From contig NZ_BDAE01000001.1 in NCBI RefSeq assembly GCF_002091675.1, positions 310,001 through 374,000 of the forward strand: DNA of 64,000 nucleotides, given 5' to 3'. Below are positions 9,221-19,434 of the stretch, one piece after another (position 1 is the stretch's first letter; the number at the start of each line of letters is the position of its first letter). The notes beneath the pieces are model-generated. The model saw only the letters and a list, made by a program, of their open reading frames with translations, was not told the DNA's origin and made no database searches. The stretch comes from Pseudomonas luteola NBRC 103146. GTDB lineage: Bacteria > Pseudomonadota > Gammaproteobacteria > Pseudomonadales > Pseudomonadaceae. A program made the position numbers and the translations under genes.

Positions 9221-9502
9221 TCACCAGCGGAAAATTTCCCATTGGGGAATCAGCATGTCGGGCTGGTCCGAGCGGATGAAATTGCTGTCGCCATCGGCGC
9301 GCACCAGAAAATACGGCTTGCCGTGCTTGGGAGTGATTTTGATGGCATACAGAAAACCGTTCACGCGGTATTCCTGGATGGTCTTGTCGCCATCATGACG
9401 GATAGTCACGTCCGGCTCGGGCGAAGGGTCCTCCTGGGCCAGTACGGGTACGGTAGGGGCAGCTAAAAGACCGATGAGTAAAAGTCTGCTGAGCACTCGC
9501 AT
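9221..9502 (-). CDS. DUF2782 small periplasmic protein
   Basis: 93 residues with an N-terminal signal peptide (about 1-22, ending PVLA) and then a conserved small domain reading [41 protein letters not shown], the DUF2782 family. The function is unknown. In Pseudomonas the gene is consistently found between thrB and polA. Its start at 9502 is 72 bp from the divergent polA start. Likely exported; no Cys and no lipobox. Confidence 0.88.
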   Translation of the reverse strand: MRVLSRLLLIGLLAAPTVPVLAQEDPSPEPDVTIRHDGDKTIQEYRVNGFLYAIKITPKHGKPYFLVRADGDSNFIRSDQPDMLIPQWEIFRW

Positions 9503-9574
9503 GGTAACCTTGTCCTTTTGAATAGGTCAGAGGAAATTCTACCTCTAGGCCTCGCGAAAAGGTTGATCTCGCTC

Positions 9575-12316
9575 ATGAGCCAAGCGCCTCTCGTCCTGGT
9601 GGACGGTTCCTCCTATCTCTACCGTGCCTTCCATGCCCTGCCGCCGTTGATGACATCGACCGGCCGGCCGACCGGCGCCGTGAAAGGCGTCCTCAACATG
9701 CTGCTGTCCCTGCGCAGACAATACCCGGACAGCCCCTTTGCCGTAGTCTTCGATGCCAAGGGCCCAACGTTCCGCGATGAACTCTTCGCCGACTACAAGG
9801 CCCATCGCCCGGCCATGCCCGATGACCTGCGCAGTCAGGTCGAGCCGCTGCACGCCTGCATTCGCGCCCTGGGCCTGCCGCTGCTCAATGTGGAAGGCGT
9901 CGAGGCGGACGATGTGATCGGCACTCTGGCCCGCAGCTGCGCAGCTGCTTCTCGTCCGGTGGTGATTTCCACAGGCGACAAGGACATGGCCCAGCTGGTC
10001 TGCGAGCATGTCACGCTGGTCAACACCATGAGCGGCAGCGTGCTGGACGTCGATGGTGTGAAAGAGAAGTTTGGTGTGGGGCCTGAGCACATTATCGACT
10101 TCCTGGCACTCATGGGCGACAAGATCGACAACATTCCCGGCGTACCGGGCATTGGCGAGAAGACGGCCTGTGGCCTGCTCAACGGGATTGGCGGCGGCCT
10201 GGACTCGCTGTATGCCAATTTGGACAAGGTGGCTACGCTACCGATCCGCGGCGCCAAGTCGCTGGCGGCCAAGCTCGAGCAGCACCGCGATCAGGCGTAT
10301 CTTTCGTATCAGCTGGCAACTATCAAGATCGATGTTCCGCTCGACGTAAAATTCGATGAGCTGATGCCGGAGGAACCGCACCGCGAAGCGCTGATCGCCC
10401 TGTACAAGGAAATGGAATTCAAATCCTGGCTGGACGACCTGCTGCGGGAGGCCAAGGACAGCGGCGAGCCGCTGCCGCTGGGTGAAAGCGAGCAGGCGAC
10501 GCTGGAGCTCGATTACCAGACGGTTCTGACCCAGGACGAATTCGACGCCTGGCTGGAAAAGCTGAAGGCGGCCGACCTGTTTGCCCTGGACACCGAAACC
10601 AACAGCCTGGACGCTCATCAGGCGGATCTGGCTGGTATCTCGTTCGCGGTAACAGCGGGCGAGGCGGCCTATGTGCCGGTTGCGCACAATTACATGGGGG
10701 CACCCGCCCAGCTTGACCGTGACGCCGTACTGGCTGCGCTCAAGCCGCTACTGGAAGACGAGACCAAGCTCAAGGTCATGCAGCACGGCAAGTACGACAA
10801 GAACGTCTTTGCCCGCTATGGCATCACCCTGCGCGGCATTGCCTTCGACACCATGCTCGAATCCTACGTGCTGGACGCCACCGCCACCCGTCATGACATG
10901 GACAGCCTGGCGCTCAAATACCTTGGCCATAGCACCATTCGCTTCGAGGATATCGCTGGCAAAGGGGCCAAGCAGTTGACCTTTGACCAGATTGCCCTGG
11001 AGCAGGCCGGCCCTTACGCCGCCGAAGATGCTGACGTTACCCTGCGCCTGCATCAGGCCCTCTGGCCCAAGCTGGAGGCCGTTCCGGCGCTGGCCAGCGT
11101 GCTGAAAGACATCGAGATGCCACTGGTGCCGGTACTGGCGCGTATCGAGCAGAACGGGGCCTATGTGGACCGCGATCTGCTTGGCGTGCAGAGCCGCGAG
11201 CTGGGTGAAAAGATGATCGCGTTGGAGAAAGAGGCTTACGAATTGGCCGGCCAGGAGTTCAACCTGGGCTCGCCCAAGCAGCTCGGCGAGATCCTGTTTG
11301 TGAAGCTAGGCCTGCCGGTGGTATCCAAGACCGCGTCCGGCCAGCCGTCCACGGCCGAAGCCGTGTTGCAGGAATTGGCCGACCAGGATTATCCGCTGCC
11401 CAAGGTCATCATGCAGCACCGCTCGATGAGCAAGCTCAAGAGCACCTATACCGACAAGCTGCCCCAGCAGATCAACCCGCACACCGGGCGTATCCACACC
11501 TCTTATCATCAGGCGGTGACGGCGACGGGGCGACTGTCTTCATCCGATCCGAACCTGCAGAATATCCCGATCCGCACCGCGGAAGGTCGCCGCATCCGTC
11601 AGGCCTTCATCGCGCCCAAAGGCTATAAGCTGATGGCGGCGGACTATTCGCAGATCGAGCTGCGCATCATGGCGCACCTGGCACAGGACGAAGGCCTGCT
11701 GCATGCGTTCCAGAACGATTTGGACGTGCACCGTGCTACGGCTGCCGAGGTCATGGGGGTGAGCCTGGACGAGGTAACCCATGAGCAGCGCCGCCGCGCC
11801 AAGGCGATCAACTTCGGCTTGATCTACGGCATGAGTTCGTTTGGCTTGGCCAAGCAGATCGGTGTGGATCGCAAGGAGGCCCAGGCCTATATCGACCGAT
11901 ACTTCCTGCGTTACCCCGGCGTGCTGGCCTACATGGAGCGCACCCGCGCCCAGGTCGTGGATCAGGGCTATGTGGAAACGCTGTTTGGCCGTCGTCTGTA
12001 CCTGCCGGATATTCACTCCAAGAACCAGAACATCCGTCGTGGTGCCGAACGTGCGGCGATCAACGCGCCCATGCAGGGCACGGCGGCAGACATCATGAAG
12101 CGCGCCATGGTGCGTGTGGATGACTGGCTACAGCGTTCGGGTATTGATGCCCGCGTCATTTTGCAGGTACACGACGAACTGGTACTGGAAGTACGGGAAG
12201 ATCTCGTCGAGACCGTGCATGAAGAACTCTGCCCATTGATGAGTGGTGCGGCTGAACTGGACGTACCGCTGCTGGTGGAAGCAGGCGTTGGCTGTAATTG
12301 GGACGAGGCGCACTAA
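9575..12316 (+). CDS. polA: DNA polymerase I
   Basis: 913 residues, full length. The 5' nuclease domain (about 1-290) begins [21 protein letters not shown]. The 3'-5' exonuclease domain (about 320-510) keeps the ExoI residues in [11 protein letters not shown] and so should proofread. The polymerase domain has DYSQIELR (motif A), [16 protein letters not shown] (O-helix, motif B) and VHDELVLEV (motif C). It acts in Okazaki fragment maturation and repair. The ATG at 9575 matches the family start; an in-frame codon at 9518 would add 19 residues overlapping the divergent promoter zone. Confidence 0.97.
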   Translation: MSQAPLVLVDGSSYLYRAFHALPPLMTSTGRPTGAVKGVLNMLLSLRRQYPDSPFAVVFDAKGPTFRDELFADYKAHRPAMPDDLRSQVEPLHACIRALGLPLLNVEGVEADDVIGTLARSCAAASRPVVISTGDKDMAQLVCEHVTLVNTMSGSVLDVDGVKEKFGVGPEHIIDFLALMGDKIDNIPGVPGIGEKTACGLLNGIGGGLDSLYANLDKVATLPIRGAKSLAAKLEQHRDQAYLSYQLATIKIDVPLDVKFDELMPEEPHREALIALYKEMEFKSWLDDLLREAKDSGEPLPLGESEQATLELDYQTVLTQDEFDAWLEKLKAADLFALDTETNSLDAHQADLAGISFAVTAGEAAYVPVAHNYMGAPAQLDRDAVLAALKPLLEDETKLKVMQHGKYDKNVFARYGITLRGIAFDTMLESYVLDATATRHDMDSLALKYLGHSTIRFEDIAGKGAKQLTFDQIALEQAGPYAAEDADVTLRLHQALWPKLEAVPALASVLKDIEMPLVPVLARIEQNGAYVDRDLLGVQSRELGEKMIALEKEAYELAGQEFNLGSPKQLGEILFVKLGLPVVSKTASGQPSTAEAVLQELADQDYPLPKVIMQHRSMSKLKSTYTDKLPQQINPHTGRIHTSYHQAVTATGRLSSSDPNLQNIPIRTAEGRRIRQAFIAPKGYKLMAADYSQIELRIMAHLAQDEGLLHAFQNDLDVHRATAAEVMGVSLDEVTHEQRRRAKAINFGLIYGMSSFGLAKQIGVDRKEAQAYIDRYFLRYPGVLAYMERTRAQVVDQGYVETLFGRRLYLPDIHSKNQNIRRGAERAAINAPMQGTAADIMKRAMVRVDDWLQRSGIDARVILQVHDELVLEVREDLVETVHEELCPLMSGAAELDVPLLVEAGVGCNWDEAH

Positions 12317-12326
12317 AAAGACATGC

Positions 12327-12350
12327 AGAAGGCTCCGTTGGGGCCTTTTG
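12327..12350 (+). terminator. polA terminator
   Basis: Hairpin AAGGCTCC/GGGGCCTT with a short loop followed by TTTT, 11 nt after the polA stop. Confidence 0.75.
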
Positions 12351-12465
12351 CAGCGTTTTATGGCGAAATAGTGGCTAAAAGGAGCGAATTGGCTATCATC
12401 TTGAGGTTCAGGAATGAGTCTTCGAAAAAATAACAAGCGGTTATGACATTTTTTCGATGAACGGA

Positions 12466-12492
12466 GAACTTTTGTGAAGCCGTTCTGTCTGA
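12466..12492 (+). promoter_or_regulatory. AlgU (sigma-22/sigma-E) promoter for ErsA
   Basis: The -35 element GAACTT (12466-12471) and -10 element TCTGA (12488-12492) are separated by exactly 16 nt, matching the AlgU/RpoE consensus. The predicted transcript would start near 12498-12500. ErsA transcription in P. aeruginosa is known to depend on AlgU, so position, spacing and downstream RNA agree. Confidence 0.85.
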
Positions 12493-12498
12493 TTTTGT

Positions 12499-12626
12499 GA
12501 ATGGCTTGGAGAAGCCCTTCGATGCTCCTTTGCTGTTTAGTGTTGGCAGATTAACGGACCCGCCCTAGCGGTCCGAACTTAAACCCCGATCTTTTCCCCT
12601 CCCCAATGAAGATCGGGGTTTTTTTT
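12499..12626 (+). ncRNA. ersA: Small regulatory RNA ErsA (Spot 42-like)
   Basis: About 128 nt between polA and engB, the conserved locus of ErsA in Pseudomonas. Start is inferred from the AlgU promoter at 12466-12492. The end is set by a strong terminator with stem CCCCGATCTT (12584-12593) and AAGATCGGGG (12609-12618), followed by eight T. The terminator loop carries the C-rich single-stranded TCCCCTCCCC stretch, suited to pairing with ribosome binding sites. A second hairpin GGACC/GGTCC lies at 12556-12574. ErsA acts with Hfq on mRNAs such as algC and oprD in P. aeruginosa; targets here are inferred. Length agrees with the roughly 130-nt known RNA. Confidence 0.85.
12584..12626 (+). terminator. 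ErsA intrinsic terminator
   Basis: Ten-bp perfect stem with a 15-nt loop containing CCCCTCCCC, followed by an eight-T run. It forms the 3' end of ErsA. Confidence 0.9.
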
Positions 12627-12740
12627 GCGTCTGGAAAAGTGCGGCAGAGGTTTTTGCCTGAACAAGAGCGGTAGCGCTTCGATGGACATGTGCTGCCTGC
12701 CTATGGCGCACCCACAATTCAGTGCGCCATGCTCCTGTGC

Positions 12741-13385
12741 TTATTCCACGTCGCTGGCCGCTTCGTCCTCAAGCAGCCCCAGCCATTGAGCCAACACCTT
12801 GTGGGCTTCTTCGATCCCCTGACGCTTGGGAGCCGAGAACAGCTGTACGCTGGCGTTGTCGCCCCAGCCTTTCTTGATGTCGCGCTGTACCTTGAGCAGT
12901 GCATTCTTGGCTGCGCCAAAAGCCAGCTTGTCGGCCTTGGTCAACAGAACATGGATCGGCATATGGCTTGCCTTGCCCCAGTCCAGCATCAGGAGGTCGA
13001 ACTCGGTCAGTGGGTGGCGGATATCCATCAGCAAGACGATACCCACAAGGCTCTCACGGCTGCCCAGATAGGCTTCCAGGTGCTGCTGCCAGTGCTGTTT
13101 GAGCGGAATCGGGACCTTGGCATAGCCATAGCCAGGTAGGTCGACCAGACGTCTCTCCTCATCCAACTGGAAGAAGTTGAGCATCTGGGTACGGCCAGGG
13201 GTTTTGGAGGTACGGGCCAGGCTGGCATGGGTCAGGGTATTGAGTGCACTGGATTTGCCCGCGTTAGAGCGGCCGGCAAAGGCGACTTCGTAGCCAATAT
13301 CCGGCGGGCACTGGTCCACCCGGGTGGCGCTGATCTGGTAGGTCGCTTGTTGGCAAAGGCCGATAATAGGGTTTTTGAACGTCAT
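12741..13385 (-). CDS. engB: Ribosome biogenesis GTPase EngB/YsxC
   Basis: 214 residues of TRAFAC GTPase that assists large ribosomal subunit assembly. G1 is [13 protein letters not shown]3 is [10 protein letters not shown]4 is LTKADK, and the G2 region is KTPGRTQ, all family diagnostic. The ATG at 13385 (MTFKNP) is preferred over an in-frame upstream start at 13544 that overlaps the divergent cytochrome gene. It faces polA and ErsA convergently and diverges from cytochrome c4 across 149 bp. Confidence 0.96.
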   Translation of the reverse strand: MTFKNPIIGLCQQATYQISATRVDQCPPDIGYEVAFAGRSNAGKSSALNTLTHASLARTSKTPGRTQMLNFFQLDEERRLVDLPGYGYAKVPIPLKQHWQQHLEAYLGSRESLVGIVLLMDIRHPLTEFDLLMLDWGKASHMPIHVLLTKADKLAFGAAKNALLKVQRDIKKGWGDNASVQLFSAPKRQGIEEAHKVLAQWLGLLEDEAASDVE

Positions 13386-13534
13386 AGTAGGTCTCGATGG
13401 CGCCGCAGCGCTGCGACTCCCGCTTTCGCTCAGCGGAGCCGTCTCTATAGAATGATGCAGATTCTGTACGCATAGTATGCCTGGGGTCGAGCAGGCTGGC
13501 TTGCGTCCCGTACACAGGCGTAATGGATCGACGG

Positions 13535-14140
13535 ATGAAAACACTGATGGTGAGCCTTTTGCTCACCCTGGGAGTCAGCATGACGGCCCAGGCCGCAGGC
13601 GATGTTGCCGCCGGACAAAGCAAGTCGATGGTCTGTGGTGCCTGCCATGGTCCCGATGGTAACAGCCCTATACCCAATTTTCCCAAGATTGCCGGTCAGG
13701 GCGAGCGCTATCTGATCAAACAGCTCCACGATATCAAGAGCGGCGCCCGGCCCGTGCCTGAAATGATGGCGTTCATGCCAGGCCTGAGCGATCAGGATAT
13801 AGAAGACCTGGCGGCCTATTTTGCCTCCCAGAAGCCAGTGATCGGCGCCGCTGACCCTGCGCTTGTGGCTGCTGGCGAAGCGCTTTATCGAGGCGGACGT
13901 CTGGAGACGGGTCTGCCTGCCTGTACGGGCTGTCATGCGCCGGATGGTGTCGGCAATCGCCAGGCCGGCTTTCCCTTGCTTTCAGGCCAGCACGCCGCTT
14001 ATACCCTCAAGCAGCTGACCGCTTTTCGCGAAGGACAGCGCGCCAATGATGGCGAAGCCATGATAATGCGCAGCATTGCCGGCAAGCTGTCTGACCAGGA
14101 TATTTCAGCCTTGGCAACCTATATTGAAGGATTGCACTAG
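13535..14140 (+). CDS. Dihaem cytochrome c4
   Basis: 201 residues with a signal peptide (about 1-21) and two cytochrome c domains, each with a haem motif: CGACH at 34-38 and CTGCH at 130-134. The domains repeat the same pattern (CHGPDGNS...GQGERYL and CHAPDGVG...GQHAAYT). It is a periplasmic electron carrier donating to terminal oxidases such as cbb3. An in-frame ATG at 13523 adds four residues; the ATG at 13535 gives the family-like [10 protein letters not shown] start. Conserved order engB-cc4-dsbA. Confidence 0.94.
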   Translation: MKTLMVSLLLTLGVSMTAQAAGDVAAGQSKSMVCGACHGPDGNSPIPNFPKIAGQGERYLIKQLHDIKSGARPVPEMMAFMPGLSDQDIEDLAAYFASQKPVIGAADPALVAAGEALYRGGRLETGLPACTGCHAPDGVGNRQAGFPLLSGQHAAYTLKQLTAFREGQRANDGEAMIMRSIAGKLSDQDISALATYIEGLH

Positions 14141-14356
14141 AGCTGTTTACGGTGCATCCCATTGGGTGGACGCGTTGAGAAGTTGAATCAAGCCTGAATG
14201 TCACGTTAAAAAGCGCCGCACCAGCCGTCATTTTGGTGGTTATGACCGCTACAATGGCAGACCCCGTCGCACGCTTCGATTGAAGCATGGCTTTATCCGG
14301 CGTGGCCTGCCTGCTGCGGGCTTCGCAGCATGGCCTTTCAGCCCAGGAGTAGATTA

Positions 14357-14986
14357 ATGCGTAACCTGATTCTTACCGCTGTATTAGCCTTTTCCGGCCT
14401 GTTTGGTACGTTTGCCAACGCCCAGGAGATTGAGGCTGGCAAACAATACACGGAAATGAGCAACCCGGTCCCAGTGGCTACACCGGGCAAGATCGAAGTG
14501 GTCGAACTGTTCTGGTATGGCTGCCCGCACTGCTATGCCTTCGAGCCGACGTTGAATGCCTGGGCCAAAAAGCTGCCTGACGATGTGAGTTTCCGTCGCG
14601 TGCCGGCCATGTTTGGTGGTGTCTGGAACGTTCATGGCCAGCTGTTCGTGACGCTGGAAGCCATGGGCGTCGAGCAGAAGGTGCATGAGGCGATTTTTGC
14701 GACCATTCATAACGGCCAACAGAAGCTGGCCACTCCTGAGGAGATGGCGGACTTTCTGGCCAATCAGGGTGTTGATCGCGAGAAATTCCTGAGCACCTAC
14801 AATTCCTTCGCTGTGAAGGGACAGGTCGAGAAGGACAAGAAACTGGCAATGGCCTACCAGATCAGCGGCGTTCCGACCATGGTCGTCAACGGTAAATACC
14901 GCTTTGACCTAGGTAGCGCAGGTGGTCCGGACCAGGCCCTGCAAGTGGCTGATTTCCTGATCCAGAAGGAACGCGCCGCCAAGTAA
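14357..14986 (+). CDS. dsbA: Periplasmic thiol:disulfide oxidase DsbA
   Basis: 209 residues with a signal peptide (about 1-22, ending FANA). The thioredoxin-fold active site is CPHC at 56-59, and the cis-Pro loop is GVPTM. It introduces disulfides into secreted proteins and is reoxidised by DsbB (714-1217). AGGAGT lies 7 nt before the ATG at 14357. Downstream of cytochrome c4 with a 216-nt gap, in which I see no further gene. Confidence 0.96.
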   Translation: MRNLILTAVLAFSGLFGTFANAQEIEAGKQYTEMSNPVPVATPGKIEVVELFWYGCPHCYAFEPTLNAWAKKLPDDVSFRRVPAMFGGVWNVHGQLFVTLEAMGVEQKVHEAIFATIHNGQQKLATPEEMADFLANQGVDREKFLSTYNSFAVKGQVEKDKKLAMAYQISGVPTMVVNGKYRFDLGSAGGPDQALQVADFLIQKERAAK

Positions 14987-14995
14987 TACCCTGCC

Positions 14996-15018
14996 GGGCC
15001 TGCCATTCTGGCGGGCCC
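14996..15018 (+). terminator. Hairpin downstream of dsbA
   Basis: GGGCCTGCC/GGCGGGCCC stem with a short loop, about 10 nt after the dsbA stop. The following T-run is short (TT), so it is a weak candidate terminator. Confidence 0.55.
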
Positions 15019-15242
15019 TTCCAGGCGGCGCTGCTGGCTGAATCTTCCATGCTGCCCAACCAGCTGGCGCAGACCTGTCGCTATTTACAACCTGTATCAC
15101 ACTTCTGCTGTGTACGTTAAAGGCCGGGTTATTTCGGCCGTTACAACTGCCATGAACCTTATCGAAGCGATACAACCTGTGGCGTCTGCTAAAACATGCA
15201 TAACGCTTTAGATTTACCCATGCTCTTTTCTCGGGGCCTGAC

Positions 15243-17333
15243 ATGAGCCAGGACGATCTCGAACGCTGGAAAAACAAGTACCTGGAGGTCGTCGAGCGCC
15301 AGGAAGAAGTGGAGGCGCGCTGGGAAGCGCGTCTTGACCTAGTACGCCGTGGCCTGACCCGCACCAGTATCGCAGCCGAAGGCAACGACAAGGCTGTGGA
15401 TGAGTGTCTCCATGATCTGCGCAATATCCTGCGCCACGAGAACATGGACGACGAGCTCTCGCGCATGATTCCGCGTCTGGAGAAAACTGTACTCGAGTCG
15501 GAGCGTCGCCGTAGCGAGCGCGCCGAGCATGCGGCCAAGGCCTTTGCGGACCTGTCTCATATGCTGATGGCGCTACCGCTGCCTCGGGATATCCGCAAGT
15601 CGCTGAAGCGCTTTGCCAAGAAGGCGGCCAATTCAGCCGAGCAGCCAGGTGATTTCCCCAAACTGGTGATCGAGTTGAGCCGACTGCAGCGTCAGGCCCT
15701 GGAGGCTCAGGCCAATGCCCAGCCCCATAAGCCTGGTTTTCTGGAGCGGCTGCTGGGTAAGGGAAAGGAGGAGGCGCCTGTTATTGCCAAACCCGTACCG
15801 GCCCGGCATGACGAGGCGGATGACGAAGACGACCTGGATGACGAGCCGGCTTCGAGCGCTGCCGACCTGCCGGTGGTTGCGGAGCCCGCTAAGCCTGAGC
15901 AAGTCGTACTGCCCGTAGCAGAGGCGCCTCAGCCCTCGCCTATCACTGTGCTGATCGAGGGAGCCAGCTCTGCGGTCGAGCAGGAGCCGCTTGCCGAGCC
16001 TACTGCTCAGGCTGCGCCGATTGCTGCCATCGCACCGGATGTACCCAGCGAGACACCAGCCAGCATACCCGTTGAGGCTGAGGGCGATAAGCCTGAGGTC
16101 GCTGAGCCAGCAGAAACTGCTATTGAAACCGCTACTGTCGAAGACGAGAAGCCCGCCGAGCTAGAAGCCGCAGTAGAAGAGCCGTCTCAAGTCATGGAAA
16201 GTACTGAGGCCGAGCAGTCTAAAATGGCTATGGCTGAAGTTACGTCAGACGAGTCCCATTTTGATCTGCCACCACCGCCAGAGCCTGGATACAGCGCTAT
16301 CGCTCCGCATATCGAGGCGACGCTGATTCATCTATTGGACGAGCTGCAGCTGCCGGATAGCCACAAACCGCAGGCTGAAGCCTTGCGCCAGCGCATGTTC
16401 GGACGGTTGAACTGGTATGAGCTGGTGCCGTTGCTGGATGACCTGTCGGGCCTGGTGCTTTCACTCAACGACCAAGGCCATCGCGAGTTCGAGGGCTATC
16501 TCAAGCAGCTCAATCAGCGCCTGGACAGCTTCCAGAATCATTTGCAGCAGGTCAACGAAGGCCATGACGAGGCTCGTGAGCAGGAGCGTTCCTTCAGCGA
16601 AGAGCTCCGTGAGCAGGTCAGTGACTTGCAGACTCATGTGCAGGAAGCCGCTGAGCCAGATAATGTGAAAAAGGCGCTGGAAAGCCGCTTGGATGGCATG
16701 CTGACTCATATGGAGCAGTATCAGCAGCAGCGTGAAGCGCGCGAGCTGGAAATGGCCGAGCGGCTGAAAACGCTTTCGGAGCGTGTGGTCAGCATGGAGC
16801 AGGAGGCCAACGACTATCGCTCCCACGTCGAAGAGCAGCGCAAGAAAGCCCTGACCGATCCGCTGACCGGACTGCCTAACCGTGCGGCCTGGACCGAGCG
16901 CCTGGATGCCGAGGTCTCGCTCTGGCAGCGTTACCATAACAGTCTGCTGCTGGCGGTGATCGACGTGGATCACTTCAAGCGGGTCAACGATGATTTCGGC
17001 CATCTGGCGGGAGACAAGGTGCTCAAGATCATCGGTACCCAGTTGAGCAAGAAGCTACGGCGGACCGACTTTATTGCGCGCTTCGGTGGAGAGGAATTTG
17101 TCGTCCTGTTGCCTAACACGTCCATGGAGGAGGGCGAGCCCCTGATTCAGGCGTTACGTGCAGCCATTGAAGCCTGCCCGTTTCATTTCAAGGGCGAGCG
17201 CGTCACCATAACCTGCTCGGCCGGCCTCACGGCGTTCCAGACAGGCGAAGGCAGCAAGCAGGCTTTCGAACGTGCGGATCAGGCGCTTTACCGCGCCAAG
17301 CGCGGAGGGCGGAACCGAATCGAGCTGGCCTGA
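15243..17333 (+). CDS. GGDEF diguanylate cyclase (DgcH-like)
   Basis: 696 residues. The N-terminal region (about 1-165) is helical and charged with no membrane segment. A long Ala/Glu/Pro-rich acidic linker (about 180-345) is followed by a second helical, coiled-coil domain (about 350-530) and a C-terminal GGDEF domain (about 535-696). The active site reads GGEEF at 615-619, and the product-inhibition I-site RxxD (RRTD) is exactly five residues upstream, so an active, feedback-inhibited c-di-GMP synthase is expected. Position between dsbA and ampDh2 matches P. aeruginosa PA5487 (DgcH). The linker differs in composition from the rest of the protein. Confidence 0.93.
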   Translation: MSQDDLERWKNKYLEVVERQEEVEARWEARLDLVRRGLTRTSIAAEGNDKAVDECLHDLRNILRHENMDDELSRMIPRLEKTVLESERRRSERAEHAAKAFADLSHMLMALPLPRDIRKSLKRFAKKAANSAEQPGDFPKLVIELSRLQRQALEAQANAQPHKPGFLERLLGKGKEEAPVIAKPVPARHDEADDEDDLDDEPASSAADLPVVAEPAKPEQVVLPVAEAPQPSPITVLIEGASSAVEQEPLAEPTAQAAPIAAIAPDVPSETPASIPVEAEGDKPEVAEPAETAIETATVEDEKPAELEAAVEEPSQVMESTEAEQSKMAMAEVTSDESHFDLPPPPEPGYSAIAPHIEATLIHLLDELQLPDSHKPQAEALRQRMFGRLNWYELVPLLDDLSGLVLSLNDQGHREFEGYLKQLNQRLDSFQNHLQQVNEGHDEAREQERSFSEELREQVSDLQTHVQEAAEPDNVKKALESRLDGMLTHMEQYQQQREARELEMAERLKTLSERVVSMEQEANDYRSHVEEQRKKALTDPLTGLPNRAAWTERLDAEVSLWQRYHNSLLLAVIDVDHFKRVNDDFGHLAGDKVLKIIGTQLSKKLRRTDFIARFGGEEFVVLLPNTSMEEGEPLIQALRAAIEACPFHFKGERVTITCSAGLTAFQTGEGSKQAFERADQALYRAKRGGRNRIELA

Positions 17334-17376
17334 TGGCCTGCCATACCCTACAAAAGTTGTCCGAGGTTCTTGCGTC

Positions 17377-18156
17377 ATGCGTCTGCTACTGCCCTTGTTA
17401 TTGCTCTTCAGCACCTTGCTCGCCGGTTGTGCCGGTGGGCTTCGCATCAATACGGACCACACGGCCAAGGATCAGGACAGCCGTGTGCAATACATCGTGC
17501 TGCACTACACCGCGTCGGACTCGCAACGCTCTCTGGCCATGCTGACCCATGGCGGTGTAAGCGCCCACTATATGATTGACCGGGACGGCACGATCTACCG
17601 GTTGGTCGACGAAAATCGCCGTGCCTGGCACGCCGGGGAGAGCGAGTGGGAAGGGCGGACCTGGCTCAACGCGACGTCCATCGGGATCGAGATGGTAAAC
17701 CTGGGCTTCCGTGACACGCCCACAGGACGTCAGTGGTATCCCTTCACGGAAGAGCAGATCAAGGCGCTTATCCCGCTACTCAAGGATATCCAGCAGCGTC
17801 ACCACCTGGGGCCGAATGCCGTGATTGGCCATAGCGACATCGCACCGTCCCGCAAGCAGGACCCGGGCCCGATGTTCCCTTGGGCGCGTCTGGCCGCTGC
17901 CGGTATCATCAACTGGCCAACCCCGGCTACGGTCGCACAGCGGCAGGCCAGCCTGGGTGGCGTTCTCCCTCCGCCTGCGTGGTTCCAGCAGCAGCTGGCC
18001 CGTGTTGGTTATGCCGTACCGCAGACCGGCCTGCTGGATAAGGCGACCCGCGATGTGATTGCGGCCTTCCAGATGAAGTACCGCCCAGGTCGATTCGACG
18101 GTGAGCCGGATCTGCAGACGGCAGCCTTGCTGCTCAGCCTGCCAACGGGCCGTTAA
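17377..18156 (+). CDS. ampDh2: Lipoprotein N-acetylmuramoyl-L-alanine amidase AmpDh2
   Basis: 259 residues, the same length as P. aeruginosa AmpDh2. A lipoprotein signal ends in LAGC with Cys18. The amidase_2 domain (about 35-185) shows zinc ligands in VLHYTAS and GHSDIAPSRKQDPG, and a C-terminal peptidoglycan-binding domain lies at about 205-259. It cleaves the lactyl-amide bond of murein at the outer membrane face and can influence beta-lactamase induction. Starts 43 nt after the cyclase stop, probably cotranscribed. Its stop overlaps the convergent MarR stop by 4 nt. Confidence 0.93.
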   Translation: MRLLLPLLLLFSTLLAGCAGGLRINTDHTAKDQDSRVQYIVLHYTASDSQRSLAMLTHGGVSAHYMIDRDGTIYRLVDENRRAWHAGESEWEGRTWLNATSIGIEMVNLGFRDTPTGRQWYPFTEEQIKALIPLLKDIQQRHHLGPNAVIGHSDIAPSRKQDPGPMFPWARLAAAGIINWPTPATVAQRQASLGGVLPPPAWFQQQLARVGYAVPQTGLLDKATRDVIAAFQMKYRPGRFDGEPDLQTAALLLSLPTGR

Positions 18157-18581
18157 CCTCCCTTCGGGTTCGCGTCACGAACCTTGCCTAGCAGGCGCAG
18201 CAGCTGCGCCTGCTCATCGGCTTCAAGCGGTGCAAAGACAGCCTCCAACGCCTGCCGACGGGGTGCCTGCGCGAGCGTAAGCGCATGCCGGCCGGCATCA
18301 GTCAGGTGCACCAGGACCGCCCGGCGGTCATCCGGGTGGGGCTCACGGCGAACCAGTCCGTCACGTTCCAGTGCATCAATGGCATCTGTCAGGGTGCGGG
18401 GCGCGTGCTTCAAATGTTCCGCAAGCACACCGGGGCGACAGGGGCCGAGCTTATCCAGAAGGCTCATGACCTTATAACGGGCAAACGAGAGCCCCGAGGC
18501 TTGCAGCGCGCTATCCAGATGCTGACGCATGCTGCGCTTGATGTCGTGCAGGGCTTCGGCAATTTCAAAAATGGTTGACAT
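18153..18581 (-). CDS. MarR-family transcriptional regulator
   Basis: 142 residues of MarR winged helix: FARYKVMSLLDKLGPCRPGVLAEHLKHAPRTLTDAIDALERDGLVRREPHPDDRRAVLVHLTDAG shows helix-turn-helix plus the DRRA wing. It is divergent from the siderophore-reductase/MFS pair at 18619, with only 37 bp between the starts, so it probably controls that pair and itself. The ligand is unknown. Confidence 0.93.
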   Translation of the reverse strand: MSTIFEIAEALHDIKRSMRQHLDSALQASGLSFARYKVMSLLDKLGPCRPGVLAEHLKHAPRTLTDAIDALERDGLVRREPHPDDRRAVLVHLTDAGRHALTLAQAPRRQALEAVFAPLEADEQAQLLRLLGKVRDANPKGG

Positions 18582-18588
18582 GGTGCAT

Positions 18589-18608
18589 CACTTATCTTGA
18601 ATATAGTG
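18589..18608. promoter_or_regulatory. Candidate MarR operator
   Basis: An imperfect dyad with CACT...AGTG ends and an AT-rich centre sits in the short gap between the divergent MarR gene and 18619, overlapping any promoter there. Found by eye; low certainty. Confidence 0.35.
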
Positions 18609-18618
18609 AGGAACCTCA

Positions 18619-19434
18619 ATGAATGGGTCCTCTTTAATGACTGCATCATTTCATAGCCGCACGGCAGATTCCAGTACACGTCACGTTTTTCAGCGCGTCC
18701 GCCATGAACTCAAACGTCGCTGGGCCCAGGTCGTCCGCCGTGAAAGCCTGGGTGGCGATATGCTGCGCCTGACCTTTGGCGGCCCGGATCTCGCGGATTT
18801 CAACAGCCCGGCCTTCGATGACCATATCAAACTGTTTCTCCCAGCCGATGGGGCGCCTATCCGCAGCGTTCCGCTGGATAGACTTGTGGGCCGCCATTAC
18901 ACGCCGCGCCGCTATGACTCTGCTACCGGTGAACTCGACATCGACTTTTACCTGCACGAAACAGGTGTAGTCACCGCGTGGGCTGCCCAGGCCCAGCCGG
19001 GCGATGAGATCGTGATTGGCGGTCCCAGAGGCTCGATGCTTCCGCCCAGCGACTTTGACTGGTATCTGCTGGCTGGTGACGAAACGGCCCTGCCGGCCAT
19101 GGCACGCCGTCTTGAGGAGCTGCCCGCCGACAAGACAGCTATTGCGCTGGTAGAGGTAGCCCGACCAGGCGGCGAAATCCCCTTGCCGAGTCAGGCGGCC
19201 GTGACGCTGATCTGGGTCTACCGCGAGACGACGAGTGATTCGCTGGCGGACTCGCTGGCGCGATTGCAACTGCCCGCAGGTGAAGGCTACGCCTGGATCG
19301 CCAGTGAAGCCGGTGCTGCACGTGCCGCTCGGCAGGTGATGATCGAACAGCACGGACTGCCTCGCGAATGGGTCAAGGCAGCCGGCTACTGGAAACGCGG
19401 CGAAAGCGATCAGCACGTGAAGCTTGAAGATTGA
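18619..19434 (+). CDS. Siderophore-interacting FAD-binding protein (ferric-siderophore reductase type)
   Basis: 271 residues of the SIP/ViuB family: an N-terminal FAD-binding beta barrel with the flavin motif GRHYTPRRYD and a C-terminal NAD(P)H-binding SIP domain ending AAGYWKRGE. These cytoplasmic enzymes reduce Fe(III)-siderophores to release iron. AGGA lies 7 nt before the ATG at 18619; another ATG at 18637 is possible. The stop overlaps the MFS start in TTGA, so the two are translationally coupled. No siderophore biosynthesis gene is nearby, and the MarR regulator suggests control by a small molecule rather than only by iron. Confidence 0.9.
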   Translation: MNGSSLMTASFHSRTADSSTRHVFQRVRHELKRRWAQVVRRESLGGDMLRLTFGGPDLADFNSPAFDDHIKLFLPADGAPIRSVPLDRLVGRHYTPRRYDSATGELDIDFYLHETGVVTAWAAQAQPGDEIVIGGPRGSMLPPSDFDWYLLAGDETALPAMARRLEELPADKTAIALVEVARPGGEIPLPSQAAVTLIWVYRETTSDSLADSLARLQLPAGEGYAWIASEAGAARAARQVMIEQHGLPREWVKAAGYWKRGESDQHVKLED

